Below are positions 1 to 13,359 of a stretch of 64,000 nt of DNA, one piece after another. Source of the DNA: Dicaeum eximium (taxonomy: Eukaryota; Chordata; Aves; Passeriformes; Dicaeidae); NCBI GenBank assembly GCA_013396995.1, contig VWZP01006697.1, positions 372,001-436,000 of the forward strand, written 5' to 3'. The notes under the pieces were generated by a model. It was given only the letters and a program-made list of their open reading frames with translations, did no database searches and was not told where the DNA came from. Within the stretch, counting starts at the first letter, position 1; the number at the start of each line of letters is the position of its first letter. A program made the translations under genes and the position numbers.

Positions 1-3000
1 TTCCTCTTTTTTTAATCTTCTCCTCCTTGATGGTGAAGATTGGAAAAATACTTAAGAAAATCTGGATTACCCCCAGATTTAGCTAAGGATGTAATATAAA
101 GCCCATAAATCATAATAAAACTGTGAGAATTCTGCAAACTGCATACAATTAAAATCACTCTGAGCAGTAGGAATTAAAAGAGCAGTGGCATTAGGAGAAC
201 AATTATGAACAAATATACACTTGCTTTTCAGATGGTTTACCAATGCTTAAAATTTATCATGAGGAAGGGGATGAGGATAACCTAGTTAGAGTTTTCACAG
301 TGATTTGAAGAAAAGTGTTCTTTAACTTTTAGTCTTTATAATTTCATTATGAAGCCCTCCAAATCTCATCTAGTTTGAGACTTCATTACAGAGTCCAAAT
401 TCAGCCTAGCTTCAGTGAAAGGTTTATGTACCTTTCAAATACTATTAGGTAATTTGCATTTAGCAAATAACAGACACTTGGCTAAGAATATACTGTAAAT
501 ACAATTAAGACTAAATCACAGGAATTGTGATTAGAAAGATATTTAGCTTGATCTTTACTGTGTGTGTCTTTTGATTGCACTCAACTAAACGAAATCTTTC
601 CTTTAGATTTTTCATTAGATGGAAATTTCAGCAAACATGCTTTGGAAAAAGAGAGAAAAAAATATAATATGTTCTTCCTGGAGTCTTAAAGTTTCCAAGT
701 AAAACAGAGGCATTCTTGTCAGCTCTGCCTCTGGTGGCAGGTTCTTCCAGCATCTAGTGGGATCTCTGGATGTGGGACAGGCCAGCCTTGCTGACAGCAG
801 TGTCACAAGCCAGGGATTCACATTCTTCACACTGCCCTTGACTCACTAAGTCCTTGTCAGAACTAATGTTGTTATTTTTAACTATTTTTTTTAAGAATTC
901 AGTGTTGCATCTTGCCTCATCTCATTGGAAAAGAAAAAAAAAGAAAAGAGAGGAAAAGCCTTTGTCAATTAAAATGTCTGTGTTCTGCAGGCTCTGAGGC
1001 CACAACAGAGCATTTGGAGGAGCTAGTCTGACCTCTTGAATAACACAAGGCAAAAAACCTGCATAAGAAATTTCTGCATTAGACCTTTAATTTTTGCTTG
1101 AACTGCACCATACTCTCCACTCTCATTAATGGTGTGTCTTCCTAAAATTTATAATAAATGCTTTTATACTAATAATGTTATTTATATAGGTTGTAAATCA
1201 TCAGTATTTAGAGGGATATAAAATATGGTGCCAGTTTTGAACAATTTATAGTCTAACATTTCTTTGCCATGATATCTGACATTCTCTGGACTGTTTTCTG
1301 CAGTGTAGTACTTTTTATTTAATGAATAACATTTGGCAACAGACTGTCTCAACTTTTCCTCATTTTTCTTGCTTTTTACTTCTTCTTTTTTCAAACTGTC
1401 TGGACTCTTCTAGTGGATCTTTTTTTTTTTTTCTTTTCTTTTTTGTCCAGGAGGAAGGGGGTTGTTTCTTGTTCTTTTTTTACAGTTTATTTATTATTTT
1501 ATTTAATCTTATTTTTAATATATCCATATTATTTATAAGCTGTTTACCTATTCCTTAACTTTCAAATTATCCTTTCCCTTTTAATAAGATTCACCTAGGA
1601 CAGTGAGTCAAACAACTCTGAGGTCTTTCACTGAAAAAGAGAAGATCAGCATTAGCTCTCCAGGCAGATTTCCTGGAGCTTGTCCAGTTCTAGCCTAAAT
1701 TATCTTCATGAGACTATTGTTAGCAGTTGCACTGTTGCATTATGTATGATTCCTGACTGCTTCTAGTATGAGCAAACCACACAGTGTTTGGTTAGTGGTT
1801 TTCAATTTTATGCTAAGCTGTACAATTTGTTGCTGTTATTTAGGTTAATGTGCTATTATTTTGCATATTTATAGCTCTCCCATTACATTTTTATTAATAA
1901 TGATGTCATGTCTCGTAGCAAGGATCAATAAGGCTTCTAGTGTGCAATGTTTACATATTTATATTATTACAGTATAATAAGTCTCTTAGCCAGCTCCCTG
2001 CATTAGAATCCCTTTGTAGATGTGTCTTTCAGGTAATTGTGTGCTGACAGGGGCTGCTTGAACGTGTGCTTGAAAGCTCAGTGATACACTGTGCTGAGAT
2101 GAGATCTAGCCAGGCACTATTGTACAGGCATCAGAACAGGCAATCTTTCTCCAGTGTCTGCATCAGAAAATAAATGCTGATATAATACATCCATTTCCAC
2201 TTCTCTTTTACCTACTGTGTTGCTTTTGCCCTTCCACAAGTGGTATTTTCTTTAGCATCGTTCCGAGGAGCATTTCTGTACTCTCTCTCAGTCCTCCCTT
2301 CTAGAGAAATATATTGAGCTTGCAAAGGTGTACTACACTTCTTGGAGGAAAAAAAATCAGCCTCTTCCATATAAAATTTCCCTTTCTACTCCCCAGATGC
2401 TTTACTTACTTCCCTTTGCTCTGGCAGAAGGTTAATTTACTTGGTGTTCTATGCTGCAAAATGAGAGAAATACCAAGAAGAAAATAAATGTTGTCCCTGC
2501 TAGTGAGTAAACCACTTGCCTGCTCCTTAGCACACCAGGAGGCTCATCAGTGACCCCGACCCAGGGGCTGAAGCAAGGGGAACACTCCTGCAGCTGGCTG
2601 CTCTGACCAAGACCCTTTGGGCAGAAAGGTTTTCTTGACACTCTCCCACTATGCTGCTGCTTCTCGCTAATAATAGGGATCACTGTAGTGTGAATGAGTT
2701 TCTCTGACTAATTATACAGAGCTAGATTGCATCCTGCTAATTCCTTAATGAGTGCAAGGAGCACTCTGTCTCTCCTGTTTGTCTGCCTGGATGTTTGTGC
2801 ATCTACGTGTGCAGAGACTTTTCCTGCAGTGCTGGATAGCTGAAAGTGGCTGGGAAAAGTTGGAGTCACCTCTTCTTCAATGGTTCTCTACCCTGCCCTT
2901 TCCCCACAGGCACATCCTGACCCTGCTGATCCAAACTAGAGCTTCCCAAATGAGAGTCCAGCAGGAACACTCTTTCAAGTTGTGTAGAAGATGCACACTG

Positions 3001-6000
3001 GTACCCTGTGAAGCCTGGACATTGTCAAAAGTTCACACAAGGTAGGTGACTGGCATTGCCAAATCAAGTATCAGAAAGCAAGGGGATATCACAGGAGTGG
3101 GTTGAGGTTGTAAAAAAGCCCAAACCACTCAAATGTGATGAAAAAGGAAAATGAAAGTAAGTTTTTATTTAATATTACAGAATAAGATACAAGCCAATAA
3201 GGATAACATTTCACAAAATTTCACTAGTTTTTCTTTCGAAGGCAACTATGTGGCTTACAACAGGCTTCTGTTCCTCTGTGAAAATGCTTCAGTTTCATGA
3301 TGTTTTCACCTCAAGGGAAGAAATATTAAACAGGATATTCTTACTAAGACTCCAGAGTAGGGGTGAAAAGCTGGAACATGGGCAATTTATCTAAACAGAT
3401 AAATTATCCTCTTTTTCACTCATCATTCTCAAACTTTCATCATTCTTTATTGCAGTTAAATTTAATATCTCACAGCTTGAAAATTATGAGAATAAACAAC
3501 CATTTTTCCGTTTTATGGTTTTAAACACTTAAAGCTAGCAGTTTCTAGTCTTTCCCCTATTGCCAGAAATTATTTTTCCATTCTTTAGTAAAGGTAGAAA
3601 CTAATTTTTCTTCAGGAAACACATGTCATATCACAGCAGATCTTGAACATAGTTTGGTGATCTTCCCTATGGCAAACAGTGACTGACATAAAAGCAGATC
3701 AAAAAGCCACCACCAGCACAGCTCTATCAAGAATTGTACCTACAGATACATCAGTGCCTCCTGGAGCAATAAACTAGGCACACACATGCAACTGCTCTCT
3801 CTCTCCTCTACCCCTCTACCCTTCCTAAAAGTCATCCTCTAATCAGTCATGCCTTCTTGCAGGGACTTGCAGGAAGCTAGTGGCACAGAAAATCTCCACC
3901 AGGCCTGGGTGCACATCCTCATCTAGTGAATGCTACTTCAGTGTCTGAGGTTGTTTTTCAGTTTTGATTTAAATAAAAATCAAATTTACACAATGATTTG
4001 AATGCTTGTAGCTCTAGAGGGAAAAGCAGAGCACAGATAAACTATTGCTGGAGGCTTTTTTTAAATGATGCATTGGTAATGAGTCAAACACTAGTAACTA
4101 CTGCAAAGATATAAAAAACTCTGGAATGTGAACATGCATAGAGCTGTCTATTCACAAACTGGGTTTGGGTCTGAATTTCATTCCTACCTTTTATTCCTGA
4201 AAGAGGTAATGTGGGTTGTAATCATCTGGTTTGCTTGTTTCAAACTGCATTGACATTTGCTGGTGCCCAGGATTTAGGGTAGGCTTTTGGCTCTTCCCCA
4301 TGGTACTTCAAAACAACACAGTTCCTTTGGTTTGGGGTGGACACTCATGTTTCCATTATTTATTATTAGAAAATTAGGTTTGTGTTTATGGCATTAAGCT
4401 ATGGTTTAGCTGCCATTCCCCACCAATGTAATTTCAGGGTGCTGTGCACATACTGTTTATGGAATGCTGTGGTTTCCTTCAGGCTACAAATACATAAAAA
4501 CAGGCTACAAATTTTTAGCTCCATTTGGTGCTGCTGAGGAGCAAAGCAGTTTATAATTTTTCTCTGCAGCTCTCTCTTTCAAGTACTGTACTCCTGGTTT
4601 GTTTTTCTGTTTTTAGTGTTATTCAGGTAGCACAGCACCTAGTATTCATACCATTGTCCCAAATATAAGGATCTTTTCAGAGCAGGAGGTCACATTTGAA
4701 TCTTTGTCTGTGAACCTGGTCTTGGGTTTTAGTTTCATTAGAACTGCCAAAACTGCACCTTGTTTGCACTTTTGGTGAAATGCCAATTCCATAGACCATA
4801 GGAATCCTAAAGTCATATGAATACCTGTAATAAAGAGTATTCTTCCTGTACCTTATTATTTGTATGTTTGAAGTCTCTGTTTAAGCATTTTCAGTAAATA
4901 TTCCTATTACGACTAGTATGCTCCACTCACAGAAAACCTGCATGGAAGCAGCCAAGACAAACTTAAGTAGATAAAAATAATACATATTGTTTTGCATTCA
5001 AATGATCAAAGAGAAAGCAAAAAGCCTTAGATTGTGAACAGAGATGAAAACCCCTGTTCTCTGTGGTTAGGAAGTACGCTTGCAATGATCAGGAGATGAG
5101 TACAAGTAAGCAGAGGCATCAGAGGTACATACAGACCCAGTTTTTTATTCTGATGAGGCCAAATGTCATTCTTCTGTATTGAAACTCTGAAACTGGCTAT
5201 AAAAAGAGCAGACATTGATTCTGTTCTTATTTTGTTTATGGACCATAAGAGAAGCTTATGAAAATGCCAAGTTTAGATCACTGAAAAATGAAATCTTCTC
5301 TATATTCTAATTTTGGTCTCATCCACATACTTTTACTCTGCCTATATCTCAATTTATATGGAAATTTTTCTCCTTATATTGCCATAGAGTGGAATTCAAA
5401 ATACAAACCATGTCTAGAATACTATTTAAAAACTCATGCACAGAAACCTGCATACACAAATCCCTACCTTTTTTTACATCCTAAGTGAACTTCACAGATG
5501 GAAAGCTAGGTACCTTATTCTAAAAAAATCCAGTTTCCACATCTGATTCTCCTATCTCTTGGATCTATTTTGCTTTATCTCAGTAGTAGTGACTAAGATA
5601 TGACTGATGTTACAGAAATTGAAATCCAGTCAGTCAAGCACATGAATACCCACCTTGGAAAGCCATTGTAGCAGCTGTGTGTTAAAATTAGGACCGTAAG
5701 TACTGTGACATTTTTTGTGTGAGCAATTGGTAGACTGACCTTTTATGAATGTGAGTGTCAGGTTAGACCATCACCTTCATCCTGCTTGTGAAACAGAGGT
5801 TACTGCTAAAGTGTATTTATGAATGTCTTGAAATACTCACTTTTCTCATCCTTCTTACTCTTGCCAAATCCTGCTCTACTCAGCTGTCCATCACAATCAC
5901 TGCAGGCTGGTATCTCAGTGCAATTTTGGGATCTGTATTCCCAAAGGCTCATCCTCTTGGGCCTCCAAAGCTGTACTGGAAAGGATACACTGCAGTCTGC

Positions 6001-8461
6001 ACCACAGTGTTAAGACAGCTTACTGGTGTCCTGTTTATCCTAATTAAGGCCCTCATAGTAATTATTTTCACAGAGGGACATCTGGATAAAATTACAAATT
6101 TGTTTTCACGAGACAAGTCTTGGCTTAGTCTACTCCTCTAAGTCTTGCTTTTAAGCTGGTCTTCAAACTTTTACTTTATTACCTGTAAAAATAACACAAA
6201 TAGTTGATTAATTTTAATGCTCTAAACACATAAATACCATACACTACATATATAGGGACACATATATGTGTAATATATGTATCATAATTCCTGATATCCT
6301 TTTTTCTTATTTGGAGGTATCTTACTATACCATATGCAATGAAATGCCACCTGATTTATCCAGAGTAGCACAGCTGGGGCCATAGTATTTCACAGGAAGG
6401 TATTTAACAAAAATATTGAACATAATAGGAGGAGAAACTCTTATGAAATTCATAGAGCTCTTTCTTTTTTTTTTTTTTTGATTTTAGAGAAACAGAGGAA
6501 ATTTCTGATGGATGTCACAGTGGCATATGACTAAAACATCCTGCATGGGTGCTGAACTGTTATCTCACCTTTCTCAATCACCAGAAAACAAATTGGAAAA
6601 TTGGAAGTAGCAAGGTCAGGTCAGGTGAGCGCATACTTAAACATTTCATAGGGTGCAGTGTGCAGAGCAGTGATCTGCTCTCATGTTCCATTAATTCAGA
6701 GACAGCTGTCATTTATCTTTTGATAGAAGCTAGAGGTTGAAATGCTTGACACAACATATCAAGCCTAATATGGAAAGATCAGACCAGTGTAGGCCTTGTT
6801 CTGTAAAAGTGAGTTACTGTGCAAAGAGTTTTCATAATTCCCCTTCTGATGTTTAACAGAGAACTCTGACCACGTTTCTGCAAATACAAACTGCCCAGCT
6901 ATTGTAAAAAAAATGAAAAGTCCAAGGATTGCATGGGGAATTAACCACATAATTTCTATTAGAGACCATACAAATTGCATGGCTAAATCCTCATGAAGCT
7001 TCCTAAATGCTTTAGAGCTCCACGTCCACAAAAGAGTCTTAAAGAGCTTTTGAAATGTATGTAGGGAGGCAAAAAGTTAAATAACTGGGGAAGTTCTGCT
7101 TTTTGCCTCTGGAAAAACTGACTGCAAGATGACAACTCAGACATACTTGCTTCTTTAGTTGTCAAAGTATTAGCATCTGCAAGTCTATTTGGTGGGAAAT
7201 ACCATTAAAAAGATAAAGAAAACAAAATCAAAAACACTTTCAATAAAGACTCACTCAATAGTGCTGTAGATCCAAGAAACAAAAGTGCTTTCTACAAAAA
7301 CCAAAGTGTGTGTGAGGGGGTTGACAACAAGATGCAAAAGCAAACCTCTAAAAGTTACATTTAATAAAGAAATTACACCATATGCAATAGAAAGAGCAGA
7401 CAAAATCAGCACAGCATGCTGCTAACTCAAGAAAGGTCTTACATGTGGCAAGGGGTTCAGCAGCATCAGGTGGTGCTTGTCCAACCAAGTCTCTTAGCTC
7501 TTCCCTGTTAGAGAATGAAAAGGACTTTTCACCATCTCTCACCGTTTGGATGGGGCTGTTCAAGGTACTGGGTCTAGGCAGGTTCTCCTTGCTTCTGGAT
7601 ACTCAAACTTCAGAGGTCACAGTGCTACAAAGACTTTATCTCACTGACACCTCTGCCCTTCTAGTTACAGTGGTTTGCATCTTACCTTTCCTCATGTGTC
7701 TGGACAGATGATATTAACAGCTCGGAAAAGAGGCATTGAGAAGGTATTTGTGTGCCTTTGTACAATTTAGGCATAGTGCCACACAGACCAAAGCACCACC
7801 CTGTGTTTCATAGAGGAAAGCTCCAGAGACCATCTGGTTGGATATGATTTTGGGAACCACAACTCTAAATTTAGAGGGTGCCCTCAGTAATCTGTTGTGA
7901 TAGAGAAAATAGACAAGTTCAGAGTTTCAGTGGTCAGAGATAGGCTATGAAGTTTTGGTCCTAATTCCTCCTGCTTGTGACTCACAGTTTGTCCAGCCTG
8001 GTGTGGAATGTCTATTCTAGGCATGTCATGTTGGTGAAGGTCTGAATTTGAATTCACAGTTTCTGCCTCCTGAACTTAAAAGCTCCCAAGGTCTATATAT
8101 TGTCCTTTAGTCCTAACTCTGGCAGGAGAGCAGTAGCAGCAGAAATTATTGACATACCCTCAGTTCAGCTTCTCACAACTTCTAGAAACTTACTCTTGTG
8201 GTAGAAAAAGTTCTGTGCTTGTCATTGCCTAAATGTTATTGTGTGGTTTTTTTTTAAACTTTGCTTGAGTGTAATAATTTTTGAATCTGAAGAAAATAGA
8301 GGCAAAACATTTTTCCCTTGATAAGGAAAAAAATCACTTAAAATGTTTCCTTGCCACAGCAAGAAAGAAATGAGGGTTGAAAACAGAAAAAAAAGGTTTG
8401 TATCAAGAATTGGCTTTGACTGCAATAGAGAAAAGTGGTTTTAATTGGTTCAAGATGCCTA

Positions 8462-8467
<6 letters not shown>
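1..8467. other. gene-free unique AT-rich DNA
   Basis: Both strands were read and no coding exon, RNA gene or recognisable transposon was found. The open frames here are short, at most 117 codons (5788-6141 +), carry no familiar motif and overlap each other on opposite strands. There are short T-rich runs near 1421-1440 and 6465-6479, and a repeated 'caggctacaaat' word near 4492-4513. Small exons of an unknown transcript cannot be excluded by eye. Confidence 0.6.

Positions 8468-8504
<37 letters not shown>
8468..8504. repeat. homopolymer run of 37 T
   Basis: There is an uninterrupted run of 37 T residues, the longest homopolymer in the window. Read on the minus strand it is poly(A), which could be the tail of a decayed retrocopy. 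However, the flank at 8505-8560 shows no AATAAA on the minus strand and nothing recognisable as a cDNA. The run length is likely polymorphic or inaccurately sequenced. Confidence 0.95.
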
Positions 8505-11500
8505 CCCTTTCTTCTAAGCCACATAGTAAGGATTAATAGTTTGGTTTGCTTTCCGAGAAACTCTTCCCATTCAGGTTCTGTTGAGTGTTTAAGTGTTTTG
8601 AAATACATTGTTTCAGAATACTAGGGACGTCCAGTGCTGTGGGAAAATCTCCTGTGACTGCTGTAAGATGTTAAGGAGGTCTAAAAGAGCTTCATTATAC
8701 TCCTAGGAAAAAATCTCACCTGTATGATTGAATATCACATCTTTGAAGAGTGTGTCTTACTGGGCTATTTTGATGTTGCTCCATGAAATACAATGTTACT
8801 TGAAGTAAGCAAGATTAGTGAATCTGCCCATAGCAGCTATTTTCCTTCAGCTACAAAACTTCCTTTGTCCTGACTTTATGAATGGTTTTCAGGTAGGAAA
8901 ATAATGGAGATGCTGAGAGGGAGGAGAAGGGTGAGGAGCCTCCTTTTCCCTTGGCTGTGCACCTCAGATGTAAATGCTATTATTCTACTCACACAAAAGA
9001 AAGGAATATGTGCCTGTGTATTTCAGACACAGGCAGCACCCTGGAGCAATTAAAGGAGGAACAAGAGTGGCTCTTTGTGCTCTGTGACTCAGCCATGTGG
9101 GGCTGCAGCACAGGATCCTGGTGTGTTTGAGCATCTGAGGGTTCTCACAGCAGGCACAGCCTGGAACAGGCTGTCTGAGTGCCCTCCCAAGGGCTCTGTG
9201 CCTCTACACGACAGCAGTGCCTTGGTGGTGTCACTAAATCTGTCTCTGAGAGGGATGATGCCCTCCAAGCAGCTGCCATAGGAGGTGTGTGGCATTTTTG
9301 GAATGGTCTGCTCAGCAATTCTGAGTTCACTTGAAACATGCCTCTGCAAAACAAACTTGGCTCTGCTTCAGACATCGCTCCACTTACAGAGTCAGTGTTG
9401 CAGTTTGAAGTGCTGAGCCAACCTGGTGTTTTAATTCAAATTTCATCTGAGCTTCCTTTGATCCTTCTCTTCTTAAGAAAAATAATCACCATCTTTAGGG
9501 TTTCTCTACACTTCCTGAGAATTCAGATCAAGGCTAGGGAGACAACAGTTTTCTTGAATAAAAGTGAAAGCAAAAAGGTGAAAAATGTAGATTTTCTTGG
9601 AACAATCTTGAGCCTTTATCTAAGTTAAGGTCATGATATCTAAATTAATGTGGCACAGAGTTCCCCATGCTATTGTATGCACTCCTTAGATCTATTTAGG
9701 CTCACTGCACAGAAGAAATCAGGAGCTTCCCACCTCTCCTGTGAGCGGGAAGGGATTGCAGTGAGTGGGAGGTTATGAAGTGTTAACAGCCAAGCTGATG
9801 CAGAGGAGGTGGCATGCATCCCACATTGCAAGGATGGAGCATATTGTGGCCTTCCTGTTCTAGGGGAGAAGTAATTCCTTCACAACTATAATTGTTGGAT
9901 GGTAGCAAGACCTTTACCTAGAGGTATAATTTGTTCCTTAGGGCTTCTACTGAATTCAATTAGAGATGGACTGTTGCCTTTTTCTTACTGTTTTTCTGCC
10001 ACAAGCAATAAATAATGATCAAAGATTTACCTCTAGACTGGAGGTTTGGCAAGATTCTCATACTCACCTTTAGTAAAATAGGGCTGGCACTTAGCACAAG
10101 ATATGCCAAATAGCTTTGAAATATTTATAATAGTATTAATGTGACCTTGCCCTCCCCTCCCCCATACTTACCTATTTTTCTCACTACAAGAACATTTATT
10201 TTTGTTTCAGATTTTTCAGGTTTAAGGAAATCACTAATTTATATAGGGCATGCTCAGATGCTTAGCATAATCATTCCCAGAGTAACATGATTGTCTCTAT
10301 TAGCATAATTTTGCCCTTACTCATTACATGATTCATATTCTTACCATTTTTTTAGGAGTCACAATTCCCTACTTTATTAGGTTTGTCTTTTCTGAAGAAT
10401 TGTTCTAATTTTTTAATCATTCCTTATTTTTCAATTTAACCTCCAGATGTGACATGGGAAATTTGCTTTCTTTCTGAGTAACTTGCCCTAGCTGAGACTG
10501 TGACCTGAGTCACAATAAGTTATGTGAGGAGAAACTACAGCTAAAGCCTATGGTTCTCAGAAGCTGTGCCCACACTTACCTTTCATTTTTGGTTCCTAAA
10601 AGATTGAGTTGCATCCTGATTTTTAATCTCTGCACTTTCACTGTTTCCTTCTACCTGTTAAAGGATCGTATCCCCCCTACACCTTCCTAACTGAATCAGG
10701 AAATACATATTTTTCCAGTTTCAGATTCTGCAATGTGAGTGAGGGCGTACAGACCTAAACAGAAGCTGAATGGACCATTTAGCAGACAGCAGTTTCATGT
10801 ATCCAACTGCCTACACACAGAAACCCAATAGGGCTTAGCTGACACAAACTATGATGGGTTTCTTTAAGCTTGAAGAGTTTCCCATATCCTCTTTTAGAAC
10901 AGCTGCTACATAACTCCTGGTCATATGGCAGCCTTTAGGAGACTTCCTGTGAGGGGAAAGAAAACACCCCATCACTTAGAAGTTTAATTTTATATAAATA
11001 TATCTAAAATACACATATAATATTCCTTAAAATTATTTGAGGATCATTTCTCCAAAGAAAGTGTGAAATTTGGATGCCATTTGAAATCCTGTGTCCCAAG
11101 AAATGAAATTAAACAATGTGATTTGTTTCCTACACACAGGACTTGTTAATTAAGGAAGGAGGAAGGAGGTGGTGGAAATGCAAAGCTGCAGTATTTTCTC
11201 AGTGCTTCTTACTTGTAGGGAACTGATCCCAGGAAAATAATGCCCCATTTTCTATATTCCATATGCAAAATACTATTATGTTTGCAGCTTGTGTTAGCCA
11301 TATATAATTGAACTACTTTTCCCCAGTGCTAGCAGATTTCTGTGTGTGAGACAGAGTTCTCATTGTTCTAGTCAGAACACTGTATGTTTTCTGGTAGTCC
11401 CCTGATTGGGAGAATGGGCTGGGAGCTGTATTCCTTTGCTCAGTGGGACTCTTTGAGCATGTTTTTTGGCCAGCTGATTTGAACATGGTCTGGACTGGCC

Positions 11501-12477
11501 TCTGCTTGGTCTCAGGAACTCCTTATTACTACTCAGTGCTGCTGAATGGCTGATAACATTAATTACAAGGAGAGAATGAAGTTTCATGGTGCCTAACTTC
11601 AGGTATATAAATTAGGTTGGAAATATGTACTCCATTTAAAGGGATTTCTTCATTTTGAACTCTTACTTAACTAACTAAAAGGAATAGACTTAGGTGGAGT
11701 AACTACTCGTTTGCCAAAACAATATCTCTGCCTCAGTTGCTGACAGTCCAAATGGTTCCTCTGAAGACAAAGAATCCTCACTTCATCTTCACCATTGCAA
11801 AACTCCTTGTGTCCCTTTGTCCAACATGTTCAAAAAAGGAAAAATATACCCAAAGGGGCAAGAAGTGGCTTTTATCAGAAAGGGTGATGTTTATTCCAGT
11901 TCGGCATGGAAAATTGTTGTGCAGACGCCTTTGAAGAGTTGGGCTTGAAGCTTGATGCTGTTTCATCATCCAGCCATTTACTTATATTTTTTCTCAGAAC
12001 TTTTTGAAGTCTGTGAATGTATAATTCATGATGCTTCCCTCTGTCTTGTGACAATGAATGCCAATAGACTTCTTGAAGCAGAAGCTTATCCTTTGAGAAG
12101 CACCTAACTGAAGAGCTCCATTCTGCTCTCAGGATCCACAAACTTAAGCACTCACAGCACTTGCACAGATTTTCCTAAGATTGACATTTTGGTGAAATAC
12201 AATCCTAGTGACTCTTCTGATCTCTCCTTGAGTCCTTAAACTTTCTTACTACACGAGCTACTTTTTCCTGGCAATACAATTTTGCTAACACTGGCTAGTA
12301 CTCTTACCCATCAGAGATAAATAGGGTTCATATGCTGCAAATGGGGTAATAATGCCTGGTTTTGCTTCATTTCTTTCTGCCACCAACACAGGTATCATTC
12401 TGTAGAATCTTTCCAGAGTAATCAGAGAGTCCTTCCTGTGTGAAAAACACAGGTGAGAATGTCCTTCTATATGGATG
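8505..12477. other. gene-free unique DNA
   Basis: No supported gene or repeat was seen. The stretch 9075-9300 is more GC-rich than its surroundings and is open on both strands (68, 86 and 76 codons), but none of the peptides shows a domain. No coherent splice-site pattern is visible. I treat it as non-coding. Confidence 0.55.
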
Positions 12478-12603
12478 TGGCTTTGAGCATCCTGATCTCC
12501 TGCAAGATGCTCATGCCCATGGCATGGGGTCGTTGGACTAGGTGGTGTTCAGAGGTCCCTTCCACCCCTTCCATGCCATTCTGTGATTCTGTGGTTCTAT
12601 GAT
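12478..12603 (+). mobile_element. CR1 LINE 3' end, 5'-truncated
   Basis: This is the 3' terminal piece of a CR1 non-LTR retrotransposon. The diagnostic order is visible: 'gctttgagcatcctg', then 'cccatggcatggggt', then 'ttggactaggtgg', then 'aggtcccttccacccc', then the terminal octamer-type repeat 'attctgtgattctgtgg' and 'ttctatgatcc'. The octamer repeat at the 3' end is the hallmark of avian CR1 copies. Severe 5' truncation is normal for this family, and no coding part remains. The plus orientation is fixed by the repeat lying on the right. Confidence 0.92.
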
Positions 12604-13321
12604 CCTTCTTTTGTGAACCTCTGAGAAGCACCTGGCTTAGTCTTTCCTATCCCAACACATAATCTTGATGTGCACAGCATTTCAGGTGTCTTCTTAGCCT
12701 TCTCTTCTTCCAGCTGGGCAAACCCAGCTTTCCTAGACTCTCTTTGCATACTTCTTTTATTTTCCTACTATTTTATGCAAAGGTTTTTTTTCTTTACATA
12801 AAAATCAGCATATGTAATATTATTCTTTTGGATTATTACTGTCTTTGATGTGAAGGGCCCATGTAAATATAGATACAGCAACATTTCACAGAAATACAGA
12901 AAGAGAATTGAACAAAGTTGAAAACTACATGAGCAAAAGCTTATTCTAGTTTATAAGGTTTTGTGATTTGGGTTTTTTTCACGCCTCTCTTGTAATAACA
13001 TTGCCATCTCCAGGGTGAAATGTATTTGAGATCATTGGATGAAAAGCACTTGGTAGCAGCAATGACCTCTTGCCTGCATGATGGAGAAAATGCTAGGTTT
13101 TTTTCCTGTATTATTATAATAATTCTTTTAGAGAGAGAGAAAAAGAAAGAAATAAGTGGACTCCTGAAAGGTTTCCTCTACTCTCACAAACTGAAAATCT
13201 CTTATTTCTTTTCTGTGGCAAGTGCACTTTAAAGAAACAAGAGACCATGAGCTACTTTGCCATCCATTTAGCTGTGAACAAGTCCCATGACAAATGAGTA
13301 CCCTAGGGAGACCCTGGAGTT

Positions 13322-13359
13322 AGTCACCAGAGCCCCCCATTGTGAGTTCTCTGGTGACT
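13322..13359. repeat. inverted repeat, 11-bp perfect stem
   Basis: The arm agtcaccagag at 13322-13332 is the exact reverse complement of ctctggtgact at 13349-13359, leaving a 16-base spacer containing a short C run. It could fold as a hairpin in DNA or in a transcript. No gene or T-tract terminator context surrounds it. A chance match is possible in 64 kb. Confidence 0.75.

Noticed and set aside
7796..7865. catagaggaaagctccagagaccatctggttgg-like segment as an old CR1
   Set aside because: The order is loosely CR1-like but too many mismatches remain and there is no terminal repeat.
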